NCBI RefSeq assembly: GCF_014646915.1
Contig: NZ_BMOE01000014.1
Span: 26,978-90,977 of the forward strand
DNA: 64,000 nt
Direction of reading: 5' to 3'
Source of the DNA: Deinococcus aquiradiocola
Lineage (GTDB): Bacteria > Deinococcota > Deinococci > Deinococcales > Deinococcaceae
The translations under genes were made by a program, and so were the position numbers. Shown here piece by piece: positions 1 to 7,666 of this stretch. Numbering within the stretch: the stretch's first letter is position 1; each line of letters starts with the position of its first letter. The notes under the pieces were generated by a model. It was not told where the DNA came from. It saw only the letters and a program-made list of their open reading frames with translations, and made no database searches.

Positions 1-696
1 CAGTTCGCCGACCGGGGACGCGATGGGGGCGTCGTTGCCGAGGATGCCGACCTCCAGTTCGCGGGGTTTGCCGGGCGTCATGGCTTCCAGGATCACGCGG
101 CGGTCCATGCTGAAGGCGAGGTCGAGGGCGGCGTCGAGTTCCATCTCGCTGCGGACCTTGCTGATGCCGACGCTGGAGCCCATGTTGGCGGGCTTCACGA
201 AGAGCGGCAGGCCGAGTTCGGCGGCGAGGTCGCGGACGCTGTCGGGATGCTCGCGCCACTGACGGCGCGTGGCGAGGCGGTAGTCGACCTGTGGGATGCC
301 CGCGCTGGCGAGCACCTGCTTGGTCATGACCTTGTCCATGCTGGCGGCGCTGCCGAGCACGCCGGAGCCGACGTAGGGGATGCCCGCGAGCGTGAGGAGG
401 CCCTGCACGGTGCCGTCTTCGCCGTTGGGGCCGTGCAGGAGCGGGAACACGAGGTCGTAGCCCTGGACGTGCGCGGCCTGTTTGAGGAGGTTCTCGCCGC
501 CGTGGTCGGCGCGGCCGAGTTCGAGGGCGCGGCCGGTGTCGGAGGGGGGAAGCCAGCGGCCCTGGCGGCTCACGACGAGGGGGGTGACGTCGAACTTGTC
601 GGCGGGCAGGGCCGACAGGACGCTTCTGGCGCTCATCAGGCTGACTTCGTGTTCTCCGGACTGCCCTCCGGCGAGCAGCAGAATGCGTTTCTTCAC
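1..696 (-). CDS. ddl: D-alanine--D-alanine ligase, 3' end outside window
   Basis: Joins two D-alanines with ATP to make the dipeptide for peptidoglycan precursors in the cytoplasm. The visible 232 codons read from a GTG ([19 protein letters not shown]) through the N-terminal Ddl domain ([24 protein letters not shown]) into the ATP-grasp domain ([14 protein letters not shown]). The gene runs off the left edge, so the C-terminal ATP-grasp part is not seen. The GTG is chosen because TATACT (704-709 on the minus strand) lies 7 bases before it, which fits a leaderless mRNA; no Shine-Dalgarno sequence is present. Confidence 0.93.
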   Translation of the reverse strand, partial: MKKRILLLAGGQSGEHEVSLMSARSVLSALPADKFDVTPLVVSRQGRWLPPSDTGRALELGRADHGGENLLKQAAHVQGYDLVFPLLHGPNGEDGTVQGLLTLAGIPYVGSGVLGSAASMDKVMTKQVLASAGIPQVDYRLATRRQWREHPDSVRDLAAELGLPLFVKPANMGSSVGISKVRSEMELDAALDLAFSMDRRVILEAMTPGKPRELEVGILGNDAPIASPVGEL

Positions 697-1158
697 GTCC
701 GGCAGTATAGAGGCCCGGCGGGCGGCGGCCTGACTGTGGGGGGCGGTTTGGGGCGCGTAAAGGCTGGCATGCGGCTGACGGTGGGTGTGTATAGTGTGTG
801 GGCAGCTTCCACAACCTGACAGGATTTATACACATATTTTCTCACATATGCAAAGTGAGGAGGGGTTCCCGCAAGTCAAATGACAGGTGCTGGACGCTGT
901 TTCGGTGCATAAGCCCACACTATGTAGGCCAAGTCACCGTGCATACAAATGCACACTGCATACTTCCCACGGTGCCCCTATGCGGTCATCATGTACGCCC
1001 GAAAGTCTTGAGCTATCATTTGCCATCCGAACACCTAGACAGCTCCCCGACCGGCCAGCGGCAAGCGGGGAGAGGCGTGAGGGCAACAGAGTAGAACCTC
1101 GCAGGACCGGGCACACGACGGACACGGGGACATGCGCGGGAATACCAGGAGGAACGTC
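697..1158. promoter_or_regulatory. Intergenic region between ddl and the peptide ABC operon
   Basis: About 460 bases without a convincing gene. It is more AT-rich than its surroundings around 800-1020. It holds a perfect palindrome GTGCATACAAATGCAC at 939-954, with related GTGCATA and CTGCATA half sites nearby (about 905 and 957), and an AT-rich stretch TTTATACACATATTTTC at about 825-842. These look like regulator sites for the operon starting at 1159. No clear -35/-10 pair could be fixed, so promoter position is open. Confidence 0.4.
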
Positions 1159-2886
1159 ATGAAGAAACTCGGATTCATCACCACTCTGCTGTTGATCGGA
1201 GGCGTCGCCAGCGCCGCCACCCCCAAGGACACCCTGGTCATCCAGGAGTCGGCCGACATCCCCACCCTCGACCCCGGCGTCACCTACGACACCGCGTCGG
1301 GCCAGTTCACCGAGAACATCTACGAGACCCTCTGGACCTACAAGGGCTCCAGCCTCCGTGCCTTCGACCCCCTGCTCGCCAGCGCCATCCCCACCTACAC
1401 CAACAGCGGCAAGACCCTGGTCGTCAGCCTCCGCAAGGGCGTCAAGTTCCACAGCGGCAACGCCTTCACCTGCGCCGACGCCGAGTACAGCTTCCGCCGC
1501 AACCTCGTGACCAACAGCGCCGAGTCCGGCAACTGGTTCCTCTCCGAGTCGCTCCTCGGCACGAGCAGCAACGCCAAGGACGACCCCAGCGTCACCTTCG
1601 CCAAGATCACGGCGGCCGTGAAGTGCAACGCCCAGGGCCAGCTCGTCTTCACGCTCCCCCAGGCCGACCCCGCCTTCCTCGCCAAGCTCGCCTTCACCGG
1701 CCAGAGCATCGTGGACATGAAGTGGGCCGTGCAGCAGGGCGAGTGGAACGGCACCGAAGCCACCTGGAAGGACTGGGTCGGCAAGGACCTGACCGGCGGC
1801 GCCCTCGACAAGAAGCCCAGCGGCACCGGCGCGTACCAGCTCGTGAACCGCGACGCCAACAGCATCCTGCTGAAGGCCTTCCCCAGCTACTGGGGCGCCA
1901 AGCCCAGCATCAAGAACATCATCTGGCAGAAGGTGCCCGAGCAGGCCACCCGCTACCAGGCCTTCCTGCGCGGCGACGCCGACCTGATCGAGACGGGCGC
2001 GCGCGCCAACGTCCAGGAGCAGCTCGTCGGCAAGCCCGGCGTGGCCTTCATCGACAACCTCCCCAACACCGTCGCCACCGCGTTCTTCATGAACGAGAAC
2101 ATCAAGGACTCCGCCCTGCTCGGCAGCGGCAAGCTGGACGGCAAGGGCGTCCCCGCCAACTTCTTCAGTGACGTGAACGTCCGCCGCGCCTTCAGCTACT
2201 CCTTCGACTACGCCGGCTACATCAAGGACGTGCAGCAGGGCAAGGGCAAGCAGCGCACCATGCTCCTCCCCGACACCTTCCCCGGCTACGTCAAGAGCGT
2301 CAAGACGTACAGCTACAACCCCGCCCAGGCCACCGCGTACTTCAAGCGCGCCTTCGGCGGCAACGTCTGGAAGAACGGCTTCAGCCTGAACGTCAACTAC
2401 CGCGCGGGCGCCGTCGCTGCCCAGACCGCGATGGAGATCCTCAAGAAGAACGTCGAGGCGCTGAACCCCAAGTTCAAGATCAACATCAACGCCAAGCAGT
2501 GGTCGCAGATGCTCACCGACTCCAAGAACGGCAAGGAAGCCATGGTGATCCTCGGCTGGGCGCCCGACTACGCCGACCCGGACAACTTCATGTACACCTT
2601 CTACAGCAGCAACGGGTACTACTACCCCCGCAGCAACTGGAAGGACGCCAGCGTCGACAAGTGGCTCGACCAGGCCCGCACGACGGTCGATCCGATCGCC
2701 CGCACCAAGCTGTACGCCCAGGTCGCGCAGCGCGCCTACGACCAGGCGCCCTACATGCTCGTTCCCGCCGGCATCGCCTTCACGATCCTGCGTGACAACA
2801 TCAAGGGCGTCAGCGCCGCCACCTACAACCCCATGCGTTCCGACGCCACCACCGGCGTGCTCTGGAAGACGCTCAGCAAGAACTGA
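1159..2886 (+). CDS. Peptide/oligopeptide ABC transporter substrate-binding protein (SBP family 5)
   Basis: Extracytoplasmic binding protein that captures peptides or similar solutes and hands them to the permeases encoded downstream. The 575 aa product begins [19 protein letters not shown], a signal peptide with a likely cut after VASA (residue 19). SBP_bac_5 features follow: [40 protein letters not shown] and, near the C-terminus, [12 protein letters not shown]. An in-frame ATG lies at 1132, but the one at 1159 has CCAGGAGGAAC 4-14 bases before it and gives the signal peptide directly. The ligand cannot be read from sequence. Confidence 0.93.
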   Translation: MKKLGFITTLLLIGGVASAATPKDTLVIQESADIPTLDPGVTYDTASGQFTENIYETLWTYKGSSLRAFDPLLASAIPTYTNSGKTLVVSLRKGVKFHSGNAFTCADAEYSFRRNLVTNSAESGNWFLSESLLGTSSNAKDDPSVTFAKITAAVKCNAQGQLVFTLPQADPAFLAKLAFTGQSIVDMKWAVQQGEWNGTEATWKDWVGKDLTGGALDKKPSGTGAYQLVNRDANSILLKAFPSYWGAKPSIKNIIWQKVPEQATRYQAFLRGDADLIETGARANVQEQLVGKPGVAFIDNLPNTVATAFFMNENIKDSALLGSGKLDGKGVPANFFSDVNVRRAFSYSFDYAGYIKDVQQGKGKQRTMLLPDTFPGYVKSVKTYSYNPAQATAYFKRAFGGNVWKNGFSLNVNYRAGAVAAQTAMEILKKNVEALNPKFKININAKQWSQMLTDSKNGKEAMVILGWAPDYADPDNFMYTFYSSNGYYYPRSNWKDASVDKWLDQARTTVDPIARTKLYAQVAQRAYDQAPYMLVPAGIAFTILRDNIKGVSAATYNPMRSDATTGVLWKTLSKN

Positions 2887-3290
2887 TCCTCACGGTCCCC
2901 GGCCGGACGCCCACGCGGGCGCACGCCGGGACCAGGCAGGACCACAGCAAACCGGGCGGGATGAGGCTGCACAGGCCTCACCCGCCCGCCTGACGTGACC
3001 GGACTGGCGTGACCGGACAGGGCCGCGCGGGGGGCAGGCCGGGACGCAAATCCCGCACCTTCTCATCTACACTGTTCACCTGACCTTTAGTGTGTCTGGA
3101 TGCCGCCGGTGCAGGACGCTCCTCCCGGAACCGTCACCCTGGGCACGTCCCGCCTGCCCCACACGCCTGCACGCCCCACCGGCGTCACGGCCGGTGCAGG
3201 TGTCCCCGTCCGGTCACGGCGGGCCGCGGTCCACGCACCGTACCCCGCTGTCTAGTCCAGCCGCCCGTTTTGCCGTACCTTTGGAGAAGC
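2887..3290 (+). promoter_or_regulatory. Intergenic region between binding protein and first permease
   Basis: About 400 bases holding two strong hairpins directly after the binding-protein gene (one at about 2894-2932, one at 2953-2988), then a possible -10 TACACT at 3068-3073. Together these suggest partial termination that keeps the binding protein above the permeases, with a possible secondary promoter for the permease pair. The rest (3090-3290) is open in the permease frame but encodes only an Arg/Pro-rich stretch without family features, so I treat it as non-coding. Confidence 0.4.
2953..2988 (+). terminator. GC hairpin after the binding-protein gene
   Basis: CGGGCGGG-A-TGAGGC pairs with GCCTCACCCGCCCG around a 7-base loop, with only one bulged A. 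No T-run follows, so this may be an attenuator or an mRNA 3'-end stabiliser rather than a full terminator. Confidence 0.5.
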
Positions 3291-4319
3291 ATGTTGACCT
3301 TTATCCTTCGTCGTCTGATTCAGATCCCGGTCGTCATGGTGGTGCTGTCCATCATGATCGTCGGACTGACGCAGCTGCTCAGCCCCGAGCAGCGCGCTTC
3401 AGGCTATATCCGCAGCGAACAGCAGGCCGCACAGATCGACAAGATCATCCGTGACCACGGCTTCGACCAACCCTTCCCGGTGCAGTACGGCCGCTGGGTG
3501 AGCAGCGTCGCGCAGGGCGACCTGGGCTTCTCCAAGACCAGCAGCAAACCGGTGCTGGAAACCATCGGGGAACGCCTGCCCGCCACGCTTGAACTCGCGA
3601 TCCTGGCCGCCATCCCGATCATCCTGATCGGCGTGTGGCTCGGCACGCTCTCGGCGCTGCACAAGGACCGCCTGCTGGACCAGATCATGCGGGTGTTCAC
3701 GGTGCTGGGCTACAGCCTGCCCACCTTCGTGCTCGGCATCCTGATGCTGAAGTTCTTCTACGGCACGCTCGGCTGGGCGCCCGGGCCGGGGCAGCTCGAC
3801 ACCATCAACCAGTTCACGGTGCTCGACCCGGACTTCAAGCGTTACACCGGCATGCTCAGCGTGGACGGCCTGCTGAACGGCAAGCCCGCCATCACGATCG
3901 ACGTGCTGCGCCACCTCGCGCTGCCCGTCGCGACCCTCACCATCGTGTCGAGCGCCAGCATCATCAAGATCATGCGCGCCCAGATGCTCGAAGCGCTCAG
4001 CAGCGACTACGTCCGTACCGCGCGCAGCAAGGGCCTCCCCGAGGGCCGCGTGACCGGCAAGCACGCGCGCCGCAACGCGCTGCTGCCCGTGGTGACGCTC
4101 GCGGGCTTCACGATCATCGGCCTGCTCGGCGGCAGCATCATCACCGAGACCATCTTCGCGTACCCCGGGATCGGCCAGTGGGCCGGTTCAGCCGCCGGGA
4201 ACTTCGACGTGCCCGCCGTGCTGGGCTTCAGCCTGGTCACCGCCATGATCGTGGTGCTCGTCAGCACCCTGACGGACGTACTGTACGGTGTGGTGGACCC
4301 CCGCGTGAGGTTCGACTGA
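3291..4319 (+). CDS. Peptide ABC transporter permease, DppB family
   Basis: Inner-membrane channel subunit of the importer. The 342 aa product has an N-terminal membrane segment ([20 protein letters not shown]), a periplasmic stretch, and a BPD_transp_1 domain with five further hydrophobic segments. The EAA-type loop that docks the ATPase is at about residues 238-262 ([15 protein letters not shown]). The start at 3291 is preceded by TTTGGAGAAGC and opens directly on the first membrane segment; upstream in-frame codons give only an Arg/Pro-rich tail. One base separates the stop from the next ATG, so the two permeases are very likely co-translated. Confidence 0.92.
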   Translation: MLTFILRRLIQIPVVMVVLSIMIVGLTQLLSPEQRASGYIRSEQQAAQIDKIIRDHGFDQPFPVQYGRWVSSVAQGDLGFSKTSSKPVLETIGERLPATLELAILAAIPIILIGVWLGTLSALHKDRLLDQIMRVFTVLGYSLPTFVLGILMLKFFYGTLGWAPGPGQLDTINQFTVLDPDFKRYTGMLSVDGLLNGKPAITIDVLRHLALPVATLTIVSSASIIKIMRAQMLEALSSDYVRTARSKGLPEGRVTGKHARRNALLPVVTLAGFTIIGLLGGSIITETIFAYPGIGQWAGSAAGNFDVPAVLGFSLVTAMIVVLVSTLTDVLYGVVDPRVRFD

Positions 4320-4320
4320 T

Positions 4321-5277
4321 ATGACCGCCATCCCCACCCCCACCCCCGCCCGCCGCAGCCGCTTCCAGGAATTCTGGGTGTCCCGCCCGGTCGTCAAGCT
4401 CAAGCGCAACAAGCTCGCCGTGGCGGGCCTGATCATCACGCTGCTGTTCCTGCTGACGGCCGTGTTCGCGCCGCTCATCGCCAAGCCGGGCGGCAACTGC
4501 CTGCGCGACCTGAACATGACGAGCCCCAACCAGATCTACAACCCGCTGGGCAGCGCCTTCTGGAAGGGCATCTTCGTGCCCCCGCAGAGCTGCTACCAGA
4601 CGCAGCGCGACAGCTTCTCGCCCGTGCCCGTCGCGCCCAGCAAGGACGCGTACTTCGGGACCAGCAACGGCTACGACATCTTCTACGGCCTGGTCATCGT
4701 GGGCATCACGGTGCTGGTCGGCATCGTGGTCGGCGCGGTCAGCGGCTACTACGGCGGCTGGATCGACAACCTCATCCAGCGGTTCATCGACATCATCTTC
4801 TCGTTCCCCGGCCTGATCCTGTCGGTCGTGCTCATCACGATCCTGGGCCGCAACATCGGCACCATCATCCTGTCGTTCTGCGTGACCGGCTGGGCCGGTT
4901 ACGCCCGCCTCATCCGCGGCGAGGTGCTGCGCACCCGCAAGCTGGAGTACGTGGACGGCGCGCGCAGCCTCGGCGCGAACGACTGGCGCATGATCAGCAA
5001 GCACGTCATCCCCAACAGCATCACGCCGCTCCTCACGAGCGCCATCCTCGACCTGGGCACCATTCCGCTCAGCATCGCCGCGCTGTCGTTCCTGGGGATC
5101 GGCCTGCCGGACGGCTACACCGACTGGGGCCAGATCATGAACTACGCCCGCAACTGGCTGGACGGGCCGTACTGGTACGTCACGGTGTTCCCGGCGGTGT
5201 TCATCATCCTGTTCTCGCTCGGCTGGAACCTGTTCGGCGACGCGGTCCGCGACGCCTTCGACCCGCGCACCCGCTGA
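4321..5277 (+). CDS. Peptide ABC transporter permease, DppC family
   Basis: Second channel subunit, 318 aa. Order: cytoplasmic N-terminus, membrane segment (about 36-58), a long periplasmic loop, then the BPD_transp_1 domain with the EAA-type loop [14 protein letters not shown] at about residues 208-222. The periplasmic loop (about 58-115) is longer than usual for DppC and contains Cys60 and Cys91, which could form a disulfide; the canonical FGTDxxGRD motif is replaced by [12 protein letters not shown]. No ATPase genes follow: a terminator lies at 5401 and the next gene is unrelated. The ATPases must be elsewhere or shared. Confidence 0.9.
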   Translation: MTAIPTPTPARRSRFQEFWVSRPVVKLKRNKLAVAGLIITLLFLLTAVFAPLIAKPGGNCLRDLNMTSPNQIYNPLGSAFWKGIFVPPQSCYQTQRDSFSPVPVAPSKDAYFGTSNGYDIFYGLVIVGITVLVGIVVGAVSGYYGGWIDNLIQRFIDIIFSFPGLILSVVLITILGRNIGTIILSFCVTGWAGYARLIRGEVLRTRKLEYVDGARSLGANDWRMISKHVIPNSITPLLTSAILDLGTIPLSIAALSFLGIGLPDGYTDWGQIMNYARNWLDGPYWYVTVFPAVFIILFSLGWNLFGDAVRDAFDPRTR

Positions 5278-5370
5278 CGCTTCCCTGCAGCACCGCACCC
5301 GCTGAACGCTTCCCTGCAGCACCGCACCCGCTGAACGCTTCTCTGCTGCGTCGCACCCGCTGAACGCTCG
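5266..5370. repeat. 29-bp tandem repeat starting inside the permease stop region
   Basis: About 3.6 copies of a unit beginning CGCACCCGCTGAACGCT. Copies start at 5266 (28 bp, one A missing), 5294, 5323 (4-base divergence at its end) and 5352 (partial). The first copy supplies the last codons (R-T-R) and stop codon of the DppC-like permease, so every copy carries an Arg-Thr-Arg-stop reading. Confidence 0.85.
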
Positions 5371-5400
5371 CCGGTCGAAGCACGCCCACCTTCCCCCGCA

Positions 5401-5436
5401 GTGCGCCCTCCCATCCGGGACGGGCGCGCTTCTTTT
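5401..5436 (+). terminator. Rho-independent terminator of the ABC operon
   Basis: GTGCGCCC (5401-5408) pairs with GGGCGCGC (5422-5429), with an inner TCCC/GGGA stem, followed by the T-rich run TTCTTTT. Confidence 0.8.
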
Positions 5437-5524
5437 CCTGGCCGGGTCCAGACCTATTCTGGCGTCCTCACGGCAGCCTGCGACACATCCGCTCCCCATC
5501 CGGCGGGCGCACACTGAGGGGACA

Positions 5525-6871
5525 ATGACGCGTCCCCACAAGAAGCTGGTTGCGCTGGCGGCCATGTCGGCCCTGACCCTTTCGGCCACCTCCTGCACGC
5601 TGGCCGCGGGCAGCATTCAGACGCGCGGGGGCGTGTCCGGCACCACCGCCCCCTCCGGACGCTCGCCCGCCCAGCGGCTCTTCAATCAGGTGAATGCCCT
5701 TTTGAGCAGCCAGTACGGCGGGCTGAGCACCGTGGACCGCGTCAAGCTCGCCCGCGATTACCAGTTGAAGCTCGACGCGGCCTGCCAGAAGGACGGCGCG
5801 GACTGCGCGCGTGACGCTGCGTACCCGGTCCTGGAGGCCGAGATCGACGCGCTCGGCGACGAGCACAGCTTCTTCGAGCGGCCCGACGAGTACCAGAGCT
5901 TCGTGGCCGAAGCGACCGGCGGCACCCGCCTGCAGTTCGGGGTGCGGCTCGCGAAACTCGACGGCGAGTCGCGCGTCGTCACGTCCGTCATTCCCGGCAG
6001 TGCAGCGGCCGACGCGGACCTGCGGCGCGGCGACGTGCTCCGCACCCTGGGCAGTCAGCCGTACACCTACGACGCCCTCAAGAAGGCCAAGGAGGCGGGC
6101 ACGCCCACCGTGCTCGGCGTGCAGCGCGGCCAGGCGCAGATCAGCGTGACGCTCACCTCGCGCGAGAGCACCACGCGCGACCTGCCCCGCATGACGCGCG
6201 TGGGCACGGTGGACGTGATCGCCATCCCGACCTTCCTGGCGGGCGGCGGCGTCGCGGACCGCGTACACGAACTCGTGGCGCAGGCGAACCGGGATCAGGC
6301 GACCGGTATCGTGGTGGACCTGCGCGGCAACACGGGCGGCAACCTCTTCGAGTGTGACGAGGCCGCCAGTGCCTTCGTCCCGAACTTCTCGCGGCTCAGC
6401 CGCAGCGAGAGCGGCGACACGCGCACCGTGGTCAGCATGGGCACGCGCCTGGAGGACGGGCAGCGGCGCGACGCCGTGCAGATGCCCGCCTTCTGGACGG
6501 GTCCGCTGGCGGTGGTGGTGGATCAGGCGAGCGCGTCGTGCAGCGAGTTCTTCGCCTTCGAGGTGCAGTACGCGCGGCGCGGCCCGATCGTGGGCGAGGC
6601 GACGGCCGGGGTCGGCAACACCGCCACGCAGGTCTTTCCGCTCGGGGACGCGGCGCTGCAGCTCACGGTCATCAACTACGTGAAGCCGGACGGTACGCCC
6701 TACCCGACGCAGGTGAAGCCGGACGTGCCCGGCAAGGACGACATCTCCAGGCTCGCGCAGGGCGAGGACGTCCTGCTGAACGCGGCCCTCACGGCCCTGC
6801 GGGACGCGCCTCAGGCCGCGAGTCCCGGCGCGCTGCAGCCGCTCGCGCCTGACAGTACCCGCAACAAGTAA
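5525..6871 (+). CDS. S41 family peptidase, lipoprotein
   Basis: Predicted cell-envelope serine peptidase of 448 aa. A lipobox (LSATSC, Cys24) indicates a lipid anchor. A PDZ-like region lies at about residues 130-210 (VVTSVIPGSAAADADLRRGDVL), then the S41 core with VVDLRGNTGGNLFE and the nucleophile motif SASCSEFF (Ser at about 339). The Lys normally found in the GxxTxGKG motif of CtpA-type enzymes is absent: here GEATAGVGNTATQ. That pattern resembles the S41B branch, so activity by the usual Ser/Lys dyad should not be assumed. TGAGGGGAC precedes the start; a possible promoter is TTTTCC-16-TATTCT at 5433-5460. Confidence 0.85.
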   Translation: MTRPHKKLVALAAMSALTLSATSCTLAAGSIQTRGGVSGTTAPSGRSPAQRLFNQVNALLSSQYGGLSTVDRVKLARDYQLKLDAACQKDGADCARDAAYPVLEAEIDALGDEHSFFERPDEYQSFVAEATGGTRLQFGVRLAKLDGESRVVTSVIPGSAAADADLRRGDVLRTLGSQPYTYDALKKAKEAGTPTVLGVQRGQAQISVTLTSRESTTRDLPRMTRVGTVDVIAIPTFLAGGGVADRVHELVAQANRDQATGIVVDLRGNTGGNLFECDEAASAFVPNFSRLSRSESGDTRTVVSMGTRLEDGQRRDAVQMPAFWTGPLAVVVDQASASCSEFFAFEVQYARRGPIVGEATAGVGNTATQVFPLGDAALQLTVINYVKPDGTPYPTQVKPDVPGKDDISRLAQGEDVLLNAALTALRDAPQAASPGALQPLAPDSTRNK

Positions 6872-6945
6872 CGGCAGGACCCTCCCCTCTCCTGTCCTAA
6901 CGGTCGTCCCTGGAGCGGCGCGGACGGGGACGCTACACTGCTGCG

Positions 6946-7602
6946 GTGATCGTGACCATTGACGGCGTGGCGGCCAGCGGAAAATCCAGTGTGGCGTCCG
7001 GCGTGGCCCGCGCCCTGCACGTCCCCTACCTCAGCAGCGGCCTGCTGTACCGCGCGGCCACCTGGGCGGCCCTGCAGCACGGCCTGCCGCTGGACACCCC
7101 GGAGGCCGAGGGGCCACTGCTGGACCTGCTGCACGCACAGACCCAGGCTGGGACGCCGCTGGACCTGCGCCCCCTCCCGGAAGGCAATCAGGTATGGCAG
7201 GCCGGACGGGACATCAGCGAGGCGCTGCACACGGCGGAAGTGGACGCGCACGTGAGCGCGGCGGCCGTCCTACCGGGCCTGCGCGAGTGGGTGAACGCGC
7301 AGTTGCGCGCCCTGACGCCGCCCTTCCTGGCGGAGGGGCGCGACATGGGCAGCACCGTCTTCCCGCACGCGGACCACAAGTTCTACCTGCACGCGAGTGC
7401 CCGCGTGCGAGCGGAACGGCGCGTGAAGGAACGCGCGCAGGACGTGGACAGCGTGGAGGCGGCCCTGAAACTGCGGGACGAGCGGGACGTGCGGCAGTCC
7501 GCGCCTGCCCCGGACGCCATTCACATCGACACGGGGAGCGGGACGCTGCCGGAAATCATCGCGCAGGTCCTCGCCCACCTGCCCGCACCGTCCGCCACCT
7601 GA
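6946..7602 (+). CDS. cmk: Cytidylate kinase
   Basis: Phosphorylates CMP/dCMP with ATP in pyrimidine nucleotide synthesis. The 218 aa product has the P-loop [10 protein letters not shown] at about residues 5-14, the acceptor region [13 protein letters not shown], the motif [19 protein letters not shown], and the basic lid-like stretch [15 protein letters not shown]. The start is GTG; TACACT (6934-6939) lies 6 bases before it with no ribosome-binding site, so the mRNA is probably leaderless. Confidence 0.93.
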   Translation: MIVTIDGVAASGKSSVASGVARALHVPYLSSGLLYRAATWAALQHGLPLDTPEAEGPLLDLLHAQTQAGTPLDLRPLPEGNQVWQAGRDISEALHTAEVDAHVSAAAVLPGLREWVNAQLRALTPPFLAEGRDMGSTVFPHADHKFYLHASARVRAERRVKERAQDVDSVEAALKLRDERDVRQSAPAPDAIHIDTGSGTLPEIIAQVLAHLPAPSAT

Positions 7603-7616
7603 ACCGCGCCCCACGG

Positions 7617-7653
7617 CAGCGAGGGCCAGCCCGATCATGGCTGGCCCTCGCTG
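7617..7653. terminator. Bidirectional terminator between cmk and the DUF11 operon
   Basis: A perfect 15-bp stem (CAGCGAGGGCCAGCC and its complement) with a 7-base loop, placed between two convergent genes. There is no long T-run on either side. Confidence 0.75.
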
Positions 7654-7666
7654 CTGTCCGGGCGCG

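Noticed and set aside
3090..3290. N-terminal extension of the DppB-like permease
   Set aside because: In frame, but Arg/Pro-rich without a membrane segment; the ATG at 3291 has a ribosome-binding site and opens on the first transmembrane helix.
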